A stretch of DNA of 64,000 nucleotides from Gemmatimonadota bacterium (GCA_003220935.1 QHTT01000072.1:1-64000), one strand, 5' to 3'. Numbered from the stretch's first letter, positions 44,073 through 53,769 are shown. The notes: a model not told the origin generated them from the letters alone. Translations and numbers: made by a program.

Positions 44073-45679
44073 GAGCACTGGTGTCGGTCTCGGACAAGCG
44101 GGGCGTCGTTGAGTTTGCTCGCGAGCTCGCGGCCCTCGGGTGCGAGATCGTGTCCACCGGCGGCACGGCGGACACGCTGCGCAAGGCTGGGGTACCGGTG
44201 ACCCCCATCGAACAGGTCACCGGGTTCCCCGAGATGATGGACGGGCGGGTGAAGACGCTGCACCCCAAGGTGCACGGCGGCCTGCTGGCGCGGCGCGGTC
44301 ATGCCGGCGACCGGGCGGCACTCCAGCAGCACGGCATCACGCCGATCGATCTCGTGGCGGTCAATCTCTACCCGTTTCGCGAAACGATCGCGCGGCCGGG
44401 CGTGACGTTCGAGCAGGCGATCGAGCAGATCGACATCGGCGGCCCGTCGATGCTGCGCTCGGCCGCGAAGAATCACCAGGATGTCATCGTCGTCGTCGAC
44501 CCGGATGATTATCCGGTCGTGCTCTCCGCGCTCAAGTCGGGCGCCGTAGCCCCGGGCGTCAGCCCGGGGACAGCCGGCGTCAGCCCGGGGATAGCCGGCG
44601 TCAGCCCGGGGATAGCCGGCGTCAGCCCCGAGCTGAGGCGGGAGCTCGCCGCCAAGGTCTTCGCCCACACCGCCGCATACGACGCGGCCATTCACGGCTA
44701 TCTGGTCCGGGACCGCCCCGGCTGGCCCGAGCGGATCACGCTGGCGCTGGAGCGCCGCCAGGAGCTACGCTACGGAGAGAATCCCCACCAGGCGGCGGCG
44801 CTGTACGCCGTCGACGAGCCCGGCATCCGCGACGTGGAGCAGCTGCACGGCAAGGAGCTCTCGTTCAACAACCTGCTCGACGTGGACGCCGCGCTCGCGG
44901 CGGTGGCGCCGTGGAGCGGCTCCGACCGCGCGGCGTGCGCCATCATCAAACACACCACCCCGTGCGGCATCGCCCTGGGCCCGGTCCCTGCCGCAGCATA
45001 CGAGCGCGCACTCGCGACGGACCGCACGTCGGCCTTCGGGTCGGTGATCGCGTTCAATGCGGGGGTGGACCGCGCCGCCGCCGAGGCGATGCGTGAGCTG
45101 TTCGTCGAGGTGGTGGTCGCGCCCGCATTCCGGGATGACGCGTTGGGCGTATTGCGAGAGAAGAAGAACCTGCGTGTCCTCCGGCTCGCCGCCGATCCGG
45201 ACCCGCCGGGCTGGGACTTCAAGCGGATCCGCGGCGGCTTCCTCGTCCAGGAGCGTTCCCGACCGGCCCGGGCGGCGGCCGAGGTGGAATGGAAAGTCGT
45301 CACGCGGCGCTCTCCCACCGAGGCGGAATGGACCGACCTGCGGTTCGCCTGGGCGGCCGTCGGGACAGTCAAGTCGAACGCGATCCTGCTCGCCCAGCGC
45401 GAGGCCGCGATCGGCATCGGCGCCGGGCAGATGTCGCGGGTGGATGCCTCGTTTCTCGCGGTCCACAAGGCGCGCCAGCAAGGCCACGATCCGGCTGGTG
45501 CAGTGTTAGCTTCCGACGCGTTCTTTCCGTTCGCAGACGGGGTAGAAGAGGCAGCCCGCGCCGGGGTGCGCGCGATTATCCAGCCCGGCGGCTCGGTCAA
45601 CGACGCCGAGGTGATCGCGGCCGCCGATCGGCACGGGCTAGCGATGGTGGTCACGGGCGTCCGGCAGTTCCGGCACTAA
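44069..45679 (+). CDS. purH: Bifunctional AICAR formyltransferase / IMP cyclohydrolase, with a tandem-repeat insertion
   Basis: Completes purine synthesis to IMP. The 536-residue protein starts with the cyclohydrolase domain (SVSDKRGVVEFARELAALG, STGGTADTLR, KTLHPKVHGGLLAR) and continues with the formyltransferase domain (ELRYGENPHQAAALY, the Lys-His pair in AIIKHTTPCGIA). Between them, residues about 161-189 hold four copies of AGVSPGI or a variant, encoded by a 21-base tandem repeat with hairpin-forming units; homologues have only a short loop there. The start is a GTG overlapping the peptidase remnant. Confidence 0.95.
   Translation: MRALVSVSDKRGVVEFARELAALGCEIVSTGGTADTLRKAGVPVTPIEQVTGFPEMMDGRVKTLHPKVHGGLLARRGHAGDRAALQQHGITPIDLVAVNLYPFRETIARPGVTFEQAIEQIDIGGPSMLRSAAKNHQDVIVVVDPDDYPVVLSALKSGAVAPGVSPGTAGVSPGIAGVSPGIAGVSPELRRELAAKVFAHTAAYDAAIHGYLVRDRPGWPERITLALERRQELRYGENPHQAAALYAVDEPGIRDVEQLHGKELSFNNLLDVDAALAAVAPWSGSDRAACAIIKHTTPCGIALGPVPAAAYERALATDRTSAFGSVIAFNAGVDRAAAEAMRELFVEVVVAPAFRDDALGVLREKKNLRVLRLAADPDPPGWDFKRIRGGFLVQERSRPARAAAEVEWKVVTRRSPTEAEWTDLRFAWAAVGTVKSNAILLAQREAAIGIGAGQMSRVDASFLAVHKARQQGHDPAGAVLASDAFFPFADGVEEAARAGVRAIIQPGGSVNDAEVIAAADRHGLAMVVTGVRQFRH
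44551..44634 (+). repeat. 21-base tandem repeat in purH
   Basis: About four units of GCCGGCGTCAGCCCGGGGATA, the first a variant beginning CCCGGGC. Each unit contains the inverted pair CCGGGC or CCGGC around GTCA. The module is related to the CCCGGGC hairpins of the multi-hairpin family. The period is seven codons, so the frame is kept. Confidence 0.85.
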
Positions 45680-45683
45680 CCAC

Positions 45684-47801
45684 ATGACGAGCATGCGCGA
45701 CCAACTCACGCCGTACACCGACGCCGGGCGCCCTCCCTATGTCGCCGCACTGGTCGTCGCTCTGGGCGCGCTGATCCTTTACATCGTGACGCTCGCGCCG
45801 ACGACGCAGTTCTGGGACGCGTCGGAGTACATCACCGCCGTGCACGCATTCGGCATTCCCCATCCTCCCGGGAACCCGCTTTTCATCCTACTGGCGCACG
45901 CGTGGGGACTGCTCCCACTCGGCGCCGACTACGCGCGGCGCATCAACCTGCTCGCCGCAGCGACGAGCGCGGCGGCCGCAGGGTTCTGGTTCCTGATCGC
46001 GGAGCGCTGGTTGCGCCCGATCGTGTCACCCACGTGGCCGCGGCGCCTCAGCGCGGCTGCGGGGGTGATGGTCAGCGCGACGACGTTCACGGTGTGGAAC
46101 CAGTCGGTGGTGAACGAAAAGGTGTATACGGTGAGCGTCCTCTCGATCGCGCTCGTGCTGTGGCTCGCGGTGCGCTGGGCCGATCAACCCGCCGCGGCCC
46201 GGCGCGACCACCAGCTCGTGCTGATCGTGTACCTGCTCGCGCTCACGGCAACGAACCACCTCATGGGAGTGCTCGCCGCGCCCGCCCTGCTGGTCTACGT
46301 CCTGGTGACCGATCCGCGCGCCCTGGTGCGGCCCCGCTTCCTCATCGCGGCGGCCCTCGTCGCGGCGGTGGGGACCAGCGTCGACCTCTTCATGCCGATC
46401 CGCGCGCACTTCGATCCCTACCTGAACGAGGGCGAGCCGACCACGTGGCAGGCCCTCCAGGCCGTCCTTGCACGCGCGCAGTTCGGAAAGCCATCGGTGT
46501 TCGCTAATCCCATGTATCCGCCCGGCCCGGACAACCCCGGCCACACGCTCGTCCTCTACGGACAGCAGCTCCTGAACTACCTGCAGTACTTCACATGGCA
46601 GTTCGGCCACGACTGGGACGCGGCGGTGCAGCGCTTCCTGGCGCTGGCCTTCGCGGCGCTCGGCCTGGCGGGCGCCCGGCGGCAGTGGCGCGCCGAGCGT
46701 CGTGCCGCGCTCGCGATGACCACGCTCGTCATCAGCGACTATTTCTTCATCGCGTCGTTTGCGCTGTGGGGGATCTGGGTGGGAATGGGCCTCGCAGCGC
46801 TGATGGAGTGGCTCCAGAGCGGCCTGAGCGCCCGCGAGCCGAACGCCGCGCGGCGCTGGGCGGTGTGCACGCCCGTCCTGCTCGTCGCGCTCGTGCCGCT
46901 GCTCGGCAATCGCCTCACCGCCTCGCGCGCGGGCGAGACGATGGCCCGTGACTATGCCCGCGATGTGCTGCAGTCGCTCGACCCCTACGCGCTCGTGGTT
47001 ACGGCCGGCGACAACGATACGTTCCCATTGTGGTATGCGCAGGAAGTGGAGGGTGTACGCCGGGACGTGAACGTGCTCGTGTTGTCGCTCGCCAACACCG
47101 ACTGGTATCTGCGCCAGTTGCAGCGCCGGCCTCCCCCGATCTTCGACCCCCGGTCTGCCCCCGCCCTGTACGGCAACCGGAACTGGCCGCGGCCGACGAC
47201 GCCGTGGATGAGCCGATACTATTTGCGTGAGCCCGCGGACACCCTCCCGCCGTACGCCCCCCTCGCGCAGCCGATCACGGGCTACCTCGGGCCGATTGAG
47301 GTCACGGTCGACCCCCGCGCTTTGGGGCGTCCCTACCTGGAGCGCTCCGACCTGGCGGTGCTACAGATCATTAAGGATCAGCTGGGCAAGCGCCCCATTT
47401 ACTTCTCCACCTCCACGGGGAACTACGCGGACCAGTTGGGGCTTTCCCCCTATCTGCTGGGCGAAGGGTTGGTGCGTCGCGTGGTGCCCCGGACGGTCAC
47501 GCCGAGCGACACCGTGCGGCTCGTGCCGGGCCGAGGGTTCGTGAACATACCGCGGACGCGCGCGTTGGCGTTCGATGTGTACTCGGGGGGTGAGACCGCG
47601 GCTCGCCCCCGGCCGCGCGGCTGGGTGGACGTCCCGTCGCAGAGCAACCTGTTCGGCTACGCCTTCGTGTACGATACGATCGCGGCGGTGCTGCGGGAGC
47701 GAGAGCCGGCGCTGGCGCTCCGGGCGGGTGAGCTGCGCGACGCGATCCTCGCCAACACGACATACACGCTGCCCGCCGAGCGGCGCGCCGCCGGCAATTA
47801 A
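45684..47801 (+). CDS. DUF2723 (TMEM260-like) membrane protein, shortened copy
   Basis: A 705-residue polytopic protein with an N-terminal membrane domain and a C-terminal soluble domain. PTTQFWDASEYITA and GIPHPPGNPLF are the acidic, loop-1 motifs of DUF2723, the family containing the protein O-mannosyltransferase TMEM260. Beside the 785-residue paralogue immediately downstream it lacks two stretches: about 50 residues of the middle membrane region, and about 31 residues (the other copy's TFTLLLIFYLNFKYGYSQLL to REVRER), so DYFFIASF follows directly on ALAMTTLVIS. This may change topology or activity. It follows purH by four bases. ATG 45693 is an alternative start. Confidence 0.85.
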   Translation: MTSMRDQLTPYTDAGRPPYVAALVVALGALILYIVTLAPTTQFWDASEYITAVHAFGIPHPPGNPLFILLAHAWGLLPLGADYARRINLLAAATSAAAAGFWFLIAERWLRPIVSPTWPRRLSAAAGVMVSATTFTVWNQSVVNEKVYTVSVLSIALVLWLAVRWADQPAAARRDHQLVLIVYLLALTATNHLMGVLAAPALLVYVLVTDPRALVRPRFLIAAALVAAVGTSVDLFMPIRAHFDPYLNEGEPTTWQALQAVLARAQFGKPSVFANPMYPPGPDNPGHTLVLYGQQLLNYLQYFTWQFGHDWDAAVQRFLALAFAALGLAGARRQWRAERRAALAMTTLVISDYFFIASFALWGIWVGMGLAALMEWLQSGLSAREPNAARRWAVCTPVLLVALVPLLGNRLTASRAGETMARDYARDVLQSLDPYALVVTAGDNDTFPLWYAQEVEGVRRDVNVLVLSLANTDWYLRQLQRRPPPIFDPRSAPALYGNRNWPRPTTPWMSRYYLREPADTLPPYAPLAQPITGYLGPIEVTVDPRALGRPYLERSDLAVLQIIKDQLGKRPIYFSTSTGNYADQLGLSPYLLGEGLVRRVVPRTVTPSDTVRLVPGRGFVNIPRTRALAFDVYSGGETAARPRPRGWVDVPSQSNLFGYAFVYDTIAAVLREREPALALRAGELRDAILANTTYTLPAERRAAGN

Positions 47802-47814
47802 CTATAGGACGAGC

Positions 47815-50172
47815 ATGAGCCACGCAGGGCAAGCGGTGAAGATCCCGGTGACCGAGCGGGTGGTCGCTGCGTCGGCCGTCGTCGGAGAGGGGCGGGCGCC
47901 CGAAGCCCCGCCGTACCTCATGGCCGGGCTAGTGTCGCTCGGCGCCTTGGTTCTCTACGTCATGACGCTGGCGCCGACGACGCAGTTCTGGGACACCTCC
48001 GAGTACATCGCCGCGGCGTACGTGCTGGGCATCCCGCATCCACCCGGCAACCCGCTGTTCACGATCCTGGCACACGTCTGGGGCCTGCTGCCGCTGGCGG
48101 CGGGGTACGCGATGCGGATCAACCTCCTCGCGGCAGTCACGAGCGCGGTCGCCGCGGGGTGCTGGTTCCTGGTGGGCGAGCGCTTGATGCGGGCGTGGGT
48201 CCCGGCGACGTGGCCGCGGCGGCTCGCCGCGCTGGCGGGCGCGATCTGCTCGGCGACCGCGTTCACCGTGTGGAACCAGTCGGTCGTGAACGAGAAGGTG
48301 TACACCCTGTCGCTGCTCTCGGTTGCCCTGGTGCTGTGGCTGATCCTGCGCTGGGACGACCAGCCCCCCGGCGAAGCACACGACCATCACCTGCTGTTGA
48401 TCGTGTACCTGCTGGCCCTCACCGCGACCAACCACATGATGGGCGTGTTGGTCGGGCCGGTCGTGGTGGTCCTGCTGCTGCCGTCGCTCAAGGCGCAGCG
48501 CCCGCCGGACGACGAGTCGCGCCGGGTGGAGTGGTCCCAGTGGTTCCTGTTCTGCAGCGTGTACGCCATGATCGTGGCCACGGGCCTCGAGAACGCGGCA
48601 CCCCTGAAGGCCGCCGTCGTGCTGTTCCTCGCCGCGCTCGGCAATGCCCTGTTCCGCGCCCGGAACTGGGATTTCGCGCTCGCAGTGCTCGTCGTCGCGG
48701 TCGCAGGCATCTCGGTCTACCTGTTCCTGCCAATCCGCGCCGGGCACTTCCCGCCGATCAACGAAGGGGAGCCGACCAACTGGCAGGCCTTCTGGGACGT
48801 GCTCACGCGCCAGCAGTACGGCAAGCCGCCCGTGAGCCAGCGGCAGGCGACGATCACGGCGCAGATCGGGATGTGGGTCCAATACTTCGGCTGGCAATGG
48901 GCCCACGACTGGGTAGGCGGCTTGCAGCGCGGGCTCGCCGTCGTGTTCCTCTCGCTCGGCCTGCTCGGCGCCTGGCGGCACTGGCGCGCGGACCGTCGCG
49001 CCGCGCTCGCGATGACTGCACTCATGGTCACGTTCACGCTGCTGCTCATCTTTTACCTCAACTTCAAGTACGGTTACTCGCAGCTGCTCGACCGGTCGCA
49101 GCTGGCACGCGAGGTCCGCGAGCGCGATTACTTCTTCATCACGTCGTTCGCGCTGTGGGGCGTCTGGGTGGGCTTGGGGCTCGCGACGCTGATGGAGTGG
49201 GCGGCGGAGTGGCTCGAAGACCGCGAGCCAGACCCCGAGCGCCGCTGGCGCTTCGCCACCCCCCTGCTGTTGCTCGCGCTGATCCCGCTCGCCGGCAACC
49301 GGCTCACCGCATCGCGCGCGGGCGAGACGCTGGCGCGGGACTTCGCGTCCGATATCCTCCAGTCGGCGGAGCCGTACGGCATCCTCGTCACTGCGGGCGA
49401 CAACGACACCTTCCCCCTGTGGTACGCGCAGGAGGTCGAAGGCATCCGTAAAGACGTCACCGTGGTGAACCTGTCGCTCGCCAACACCGACTGGTACCTG
49501 CGCCAGCTGCAGCGCCGGCCGATCTACGAGTTCGACGCCGACAAGGCGCCCGCGATCTACCGCGGGCGGACCTGGCCCAAGCCGACCGGGAAGCTGCTCA
49601 GCTTCAGCGACACGCAGCTCGACGGGCTGCAGCCCGTGTACTTCTTGGAGAAGAAGACCACCGTCAGCCTGGGCGGCATCGGCGTCACGCTCGATCCGGC
49701 GCAGCTCGGTCGCCAGTATCTCGAGAAGGCGGACGTGATCACGCTGCAGGCGATCCGAGACCAGCTGGGAAAGCGGCCCATATACTTTTCGCGCACCGTC
49801 GGGCCCTACGCCGACCAGTTCGGCCTCACGTCGTACCTCGAGGGCCAGGGGTTCGTGCGCAAGCTGCACCAGGACCCGATCACGGAGTCGGACAGCATCA
49901 AGGCGATCTCCGGACTCGGCTACGTGAACATCCCGCGCACCGAGGCGCTCGCGTTCCAGGTGTACCACGGCGACACCGCGGGGCGCCCGCGGCCGCGCGG
50001 TTGGGTCGACCGGCCATCCGAGGGGATCCTCGCGACCTACGGCATCGTGTACCAGGGACTGGCCCAGGTGCTGCAGAAGCAGAAGCCGCAGGAAGCAGCC
50101 AAGGCGCTGGTGCTGGCGGATTCGATCTTCAAGAACACCAGCTACGGGTTCGTCCCGCCGCCGGAGCGTTGA
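47815..50172 (+). CDS. DUF2723 (TMEM260-like) membrane protein, full-length copy
   Basis: A 785-residue paralogue of the preceding gene. It keeps WDTSEYIAAAYVLGIPHPPG, the membrane domain with EVRERDYFFITSFALWGVW, and the soluble tail with TAGDNDTFPLWYAQEVEG and IRDQLGKRPIYFS. The family is predicted to be an integral-membrane glycosyltransferase that uses a lipid-linked sugar; acceptor and sugar are unknown. The start is ATG 47815 with AGGA upstream; the open frame before it belongs to the antecedent gene in another phase. It ends the plus-strand run begun by valS. Confidence 0.88.
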   Translation: MSHAGQAVKIPVTERVVAASAVVGEGRAPEAPPYLMAGLVSLGALVLYVMTLAPTTQFWDTSEYIAAAYVLGIPHPPGNPLFTILAHVWGLLPLAAGYAMRINLLAAVTSAVAAGCWFLVGERLMRAWVPATWPRRLAALAGAICSATAFTVWNQSVVNEKVYTLSLLSVALVLWLILRWDDQPPGEAHDHHLLLIVYLLALTATNHMMGVLVGPVVVVLLLPSLKAQRPPDDESRRVEWSQWFLFCSVYAMIVATGLENAAPLKAAVVLFLAALGNALFRARNWDFALAVLVVAVAGISVYLFLPIRAGHFPPINEGEPTNWQAFWDVLTRQQYGKPPVSQRQATITAQIGMWVQYFGWQWAHDWVGGLQRGLAVVFLSLGLLGAWRHWRADRRAALAMTALMVTFTLLLIFYLNFKYGYSQLLDRSQLAREVRERDYFFITSFALWGVWVGLGLATLMEWAAEWLEDREPDPERRWRFATPLLLLALIPLAGNRLTASRAGETLARDFASDILQSAEPYGILVTAGDNDTFPLWYAQEVEGIRKDVTVVNLSLANTDWYLRQLQRRPIYEFDADKAPAIYRGRTWPKPTGKLLSFSDTQLDGLQPVYFLEKKTTVSLGGIGVTLDPAQLGRQYLEKADVITLQAIRDQLGKRPIYFSRTVGPYADQFGLTSYLEGQGFVRKLHQDPITESDSIKAISGLGYVNIPRTEALAFQVYHGDTAGRPRPRGWVDRPSEGILATYGIVYQGLAQVLQKQKPQEAAKALVLADSIFKNTSYGFVPPPER

Positions 50173-50191
50173 CCGGCGCACCACTCCCTTG

Positions 50192-50215
50192 AGGTGGGGG
50201 GGCGTTTCCCCACCT
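50192..50215 (+). terminator. Hairpin downstream of the second DUF2723 gene
   Basis: An 8-base stem AGGTGGGG/CCCCACCT with an 8-base loop lies 20 bases after the stop. No T tract follows, so it could be a Rho-independent terminator of weak type or only an mRNA-stabilising hairpin. Confidence 0.4.
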
Positions 50216-50339
50216 GCCCTGTCGCCATTCGCGTGAGGGGCCGATGCGGGAGGGATTCGGGACCGTTACCCCGACGTGCCGGTCGCCATCCTCGGAGGGA
50301 TTACGACCCCACACGACTCCCTGTACCCAGGCGCAAACG

Positions 50340-50648
50340 ATGACCACCCAGCAGGCGAACGGCGTTGTTAAGCAAGTCGAGGCGGCGTTGGCGGCGAGCC
50401 AGGAGTCCTTGCCCAAGGGCTTTGCTTGCCACGCAGTGGCCTGCCGGATTGCGGAATCCTACGAGAATGACGCCGACGGCACGTCCGGGTTCTGGATCGC
50501 CCGACCGCGCTGGACTGTCGAGGGGCGTCCGGCCGCTCGGGCTGTGTTCGAAGTGGTGCGGGCGGATGGCAGCAGGGGCGTGTGGGATGCGTTAACGCGG
50601 GAGGAAGGCGAGGTGCTTGCCGACGTTCTGACGGACCTCTCGTTGTAA
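50340..50648 (+). CDS. Small protein of unknown function
   Basis: A 102-residue soluble protein (MTTQQANGVVKQVEAALAAS...) without membrane or signal segments, mixed alpha/beta by pattern, with GFWIARPRWTVEGRPAARAVFEVVRADG in the middle (given here as a description of the beta region). The ATG at 50340 marks the change from GC-skewed non-coding sequence to coding-like sequence; a longer frame starts at 50244 without support. It ends 23 bases before a convergent gene. No family recognised. Confidence 0.55.
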   Translation: MTTQQANGVVKQVEAALAASQESLPKGFACHAVACRIAESYENDADGTSGFWIARPRWTVEGRPAARAVFEVVRADGSRGVWDALTREEGEVLADVLTDLSL

Positions 50649-50671
50649 CCCACCGAGCCTTAAAGTGATCG

Positions 50672-51346
50672 CTAGTCTTGGGTGAAGGCCGAGCGCACGC
50701 GCTCGCCTTCCATGAGGAAGTCGTCGAACGCGTCCGGAGTCGGAAGCGCCGCGTTGCGCCACCACATGAGCTCGTTACCGGCGCCGCAGACATGCTGCTC
50801 GGCGAACTGCTCGAAGCGTTGGCGGCGGGCGGGGGTGAACAGGGCCCGCACCGCGCCCTCGTCGGCGCCCCGCAGGCGGTAGGAGCGGGAGAAGGCGGGC
50901 GAATCGTCGAAGTCGATGTCCTGCCCGCCGAAGTAAGCCGCCAGTTTATCCCACCATCCCTCGGGGGCGAGGAAGAACTGCGGCAGGGAGCGCTGCAGGG
51001 TCCACAGCAGAGCGCCGATGCGGTGCGATCGCGAGCTCTTGCCCGAGCCCGTCGTCCAGCGATACTCGAAGGCGGTGAAGGATGTGCCGCCGCTCGTTCC
51101 GGCGATCGTGAAGGTCCAGCGGCGGCCGCGTCCCTCCGTGAACAGCCTGCACGTCGCCGCGTGATGCGCCTCCTCGCCGGGACGCTCCGAGTCGAAGCGG
51201 TAGCCGCGTTCCAAGCAGAACGCCTCGTACGTCCGGCGGCGGCGCCGCGTGAGGAGCCAGTTGACGAGCGCCACGCCACCGGCGACCACAGCCACACCGC
51301 CGAACACGACGAGCGTGACGATCCCATCGTCCGACAGCCGTAGCAT
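50672..51346 (-). CDS. Membrane-anchored protein of unknown function
   Basis: A 224-residue protein with one N-terminal membrane helix (about 8-32), an Arg-rich stop (LLTRRRRRTYEAFCLERGYRF) and a cytoplasmic alpha/beta domain. Phrases such as TAFEYRWTTGSGKSSRSH and SYRLRGADEGAVRALFTP resemble proteins annotated with DUF3137-like folds, but I cannot assign it. ATG 51346 has GGTGATC just before it; a GTG two codons upstream is possible. Confidence 0.65.
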   Translation of the reverse strand: MLRLSDDGIVTLVVFGGVAVVAGGVALVNWLLTRRRRRTYEAFCLERGYRFDSERPGEEAHHAATCRLFTEGRGRRWTFTIAGTSGGTSFTAFEYRWTTGSGKSSRSHRIGALLWTLQRSLPQFFLAPEGWWDKLAAYFGGQDIDFDDSPAFSRSYRLRGADEGAVRALFTPARRQRFEQFAEQHVCGAGNELMWWRNAALPTPDAFDDFLMEGERVRSAFTQD

Positions 51347-51490
51347 GATCACCGAGCGACTCTAGCTAATGGCGTCCGGGGGCGCGAGCAGTGATTCCGG
51401 GGCGCCGGCCGCGTCTGTGGTCGCACGCGCTCCTGAGCCCCCGCTGTCGCGGGCTCGCCGGCGTACGTAGGTTCAAGCATACCGTAGTTG

Positions 51491-51574
51491 GGAGGGCTAG
51501 ACCTAACTGGTAAGGCGGCGGTCTTGAAAACCGCTGGGCGCAAGCCCGTACAGGTTCGAGTCCTGTGCCCTCCG
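51491..51574 (+). tRNA. tRNA-Ser (TGA)
   Basis: An 84-base class II tRNA. Acceptor GGAGGGC pairs with GCCCTCC (discriminator G), the anticodon loop is CTTGAAA with anticodon TGA, the long variable arm contains GGGC-GCAA-GCCC, and the T arm contains GGTTCGAGTCC. CCA is not encoded. The D arm (GACCTAACTGGTAAGGC) departs from the usual GGCCGAGTGGC. It ends five bases before the convergent PQQ dehydrogenase stop. Confidence 0.9.
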
Positions 51575-51578
51575 CTCG

Positions 51579-53660
51579 TCATTGCCGCCCCGGTGGGAGC
51601 GCAAAGGCCACGTAGCTCGCAGGTGCCTGCTGCGTTCGCGACTTGCCGCTACTCGCCGCGATCACGACGAATTGCCGCCCGTTGACCTCGTAGGTTGCGG
51701 GCGTCGCGTTCCCCGAGGCCGGCAGCGTCGTCTGCCACAACAGCTCGCCGGTGGCCTTGTCGAACGCGCGCAACTTGCCGTCATAGTTCGTCGCCCCGAT
51801 GAACACCAGGCCGCCCGCCGTGACGACCGGACCGCCGTAATTCTCGCATCCGGTGTTCGTCATCCCCTGGGCCGCCAGCTCGCGATACTCGCCCAGTGGG
51901 ATCTTCCAGAGATACTTGCCCGTATTGAGGTCGATGGCGCTGAGCGTGCCCCACGGCGGCTTCACGGCGGGATATCCATCAGGATCGAGAAACCTGTCGA
52001 TCTGGGAGCGGTACTTTTGGTCGATCGGCGAGCTCACCCCCTGTCCCCCTCTCCTTTCGGGAGAGGGGGGACGCTCCGAGTTCCCCCTCTCCGGAACGGA
52101 GAGGGGGCCAGGGGGTGAGGACAGGATGTACCGCTGGATCGCCGACAACGCATCCGAGCCGAGCCGCGCGAAGCCCGGCATCCGCCCGCTCCCGTCCGAG
52201 ATGACCGCATGGACCTCGGGCGTCGTGAGTCGGTCCGTCAGATCGAGCAACGACGGGTAGGTCGGCGGTGTCCCCTTCTTGTCCATGCCGTGACAGCCCG
52301 CGCATTCCCTCGTGTACAGCTCCCTGCCGCTGACCGCGCCTGTCGCGGGAGGGCGCTCCACCAGAGCGACGATCCACGCCATCTCGTTCGCGTTGACATA
52401 CAGCACCGACGTCTCGGGATCGAAGGCCGCGCCGCCCCATTCCGCCCCGCCGTCCAAGCCGGGGAACACGATCGTGCCCTGCAGGCTCGCCGGGACGAAC
52501 TGACCGCCGCTCCGCACCGCTCGGAATCGCTCCAGCACCGCGCGATGTGCCTCCGGCGTACGATCGGTGAGCATGTCCTCGGTCAGTCGCTGGCGCGCGA
52601 ACGGTTCTGGGACGAGCGGGAGCGGCTGAGAATCGGCGGCCACCTCACCCTCGACGTCCGACGGCGGGTACCTCCGGTATTGGATCGGAAAGAGCAGCTT
52701 GCCGGTTTCGCGCTCGAACACGAACACGTGGCCCGACTTGGTGATCTGCGCGACCGCGTCGATCCGGCGACCGTTGCGACGCAAGCTCACCAGATTCGCG
52801 GGCGCCGGCAGGTCTCGATCCCAGATGTCGTGCCGGACGAACTGAAAATGCCACACGCGTTCGCCGGTCTCCGCTTTGAGCGCGAGGAGCGAGTTGGCGA
52901 ACAGGTCGTCCCCCACGCGATTGGCACCGTAGTAGTCGTCGGCCGCCGAGCCCGTGGGCACGAACACGAGGCCGCGCTTCACGTCGAGCGACATCCCGGC
53001 CCAGTTGTTCGCGGCGCCGGTATACGTCCACGCGCCCTTCGGCCATGTGTCGTACCCGAACTCCCCGGGCCGCGGAACGGTGTGGAAGGTCCAGCGCAAC
53101 GCCCCGGTTCTCACATCATAGGCCCGCACGTCGCCCGGCGGCGTAGGGAGGCTCTCGGCCGTGCGGCTCCCGAGGATGAGCAGGTCTTTGTAGACGATAC
53201 CGGGCGTCCCCAGTGACACCATGAGCTTTTCGCCGGGCCGGAGACCGTCTCGCATATCGATGCGCCCGCCATGACCGAACGTGCTAATCGGACGCCCCGT
53301 CTTCGCGTCCAGGGCATAGAGGAACTGCTGCACTCCGATGAAGATCCGTTGGTCCGGGCCGTCGCCCCAATAGGTAACGCCGCGGACCCGGCCGCCTTCT
53401 CCGCGCACCTTGCGGCCGTGGTACGGGTCGAAGCGCCACAGCAGCTCGCCGGTGCTGTCGCTGGCATCGAACGTCCATGCCACCTGGAGGTGCGTGACGT
53501 TCGCGCGGTTGATCTGCGTGAGGGACGAGTACCGCATACTTTCGGGTCCGCCTCCATACAGCGGCCATTCCACGGGCCGGTCCGCCGTCCGTCGGCGCGT
53601 CGAGGATTGGGCGGCCACCGTCGCAACGACCGCGAAGAGCACGGCCTGTTGGAGTCGCAT
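51579..53660 (-). CDS. PQQ-dependent dehydrogenase with an internal cytochrome c domain, carrying a palindromic insertion
   Basis: A 693-residue periplasmic quinoprotein of the PQQ alcohol/glucose dehydrogenase superfamily. It has a signal peptide (core [11 protein letters not shown]), beta-propeller tryptophan-docking repeats ([41 protein letters not shown]) and a cytochrome c insert with haem motif CAGCH. Residues about 514-543 ([11 protein letters not shown]...) come from an 87-base cruciform-forming repeat within the cytochrome/propeller junction, in frame. ATG 53660 fits the signal peptide. Substrate unknown. Convergent with tRNA-Ser. Confidence 0.9.
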   Translation of the reverse strand: MRLQQAVLFAVVATVAAQSSTRRRTADRPVEWPLYGGGPESMRYSSLTQINRANVTHLQVAWTFDASDSTGELLWRFDPYHGRKVRGEGGRVRGVTYWGDGPDQRIFIGVQQFLYALDAKTGRPISTFGHGGRIDMRDGLRPGEKLMVSLGTPGIVYKDLLILGSRTAESLPTPPGDVRAYDVRTGALRWTFHTVPRPGEFGYDTWPKGAWTYTGAANNWAGMSLDVKRGLVFVPTGSAADDYYGANRVGDDLFANSLLALKAETGERVWHFQFVRHDIWDRDLPAPANLVSLRRNGRRIDAVAQITKSGHVFVFERETGKLLFPIQYRRYPPSDVEGEVAADSQPLPLVPEPFARQRLTEDMLTDRTPEAHRAVLERFRAVRSGGQFVPASLQGTIVFPGLDGGAEWGGAAFDPETSVLYVNANEMAWIVALVERPPATGAVSGRELYTRECAGCHGMDKKGTPPTYPSLLDLTDRLTTPEVHAVISDGSGRMPGFARLGSDALSAIQRYILSSPPGPLSVPERGNSERPPSPERRGGQGVSSPIDQKYRSQIDRFLDPDGYPAVKPPWGTLSAIDLNTGKYLWKIPLGEYRELAAQGMTNTGCENYGGPVVTAGGLVFIGATNYDGKLRAFDKATGELLWQTTLPASGNATPATYEVNGRQFVVIAASSGKSRTQQAPASYVAFALPPGRQ
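52033..52119. repeat. Cruciform-forming element inside the PQQ dehydrogenase gene
   Basis: Outer 11-base arms CTCACCCCCTG/CAGGGGGTGAG enclose two inner hairpins, CCCCCTCTCC/GGAGAGGGGG and CCCCCTCTCCG/CGGAGAGGGGG. The 87 bases equal 29 codons. Palindromes of the CCCCTCTCC...GGAGAGGGG type are, from general knowledge, scattered in many high-GC genomes. Confidence 0.85.
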
Positions 53661-53769
53661 GGCGTTCGGTAGAGTATGAGCTGCGCCCGCTCCTCGGAAG
53701 AGGAGCACCAGCGCCGCCTGGCGCTCGGTTGCGGTTACGAAGTCCCTGCCACGCGTTCCGCCTACGCTC

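Noticed and set aside
44551..44634. Tandem repeats in purH as a CRISPR array
   Set aside because: The 21-base units are contiguous with no spacers and keep the purH frame.
51491..51574. tRNA-Sec, because selA is in the window
   Set aside because: The anticodon is TGA (serine), not TCA, and the acceptor/T-arm lengths are those of an ordinary tRNA-Ser.
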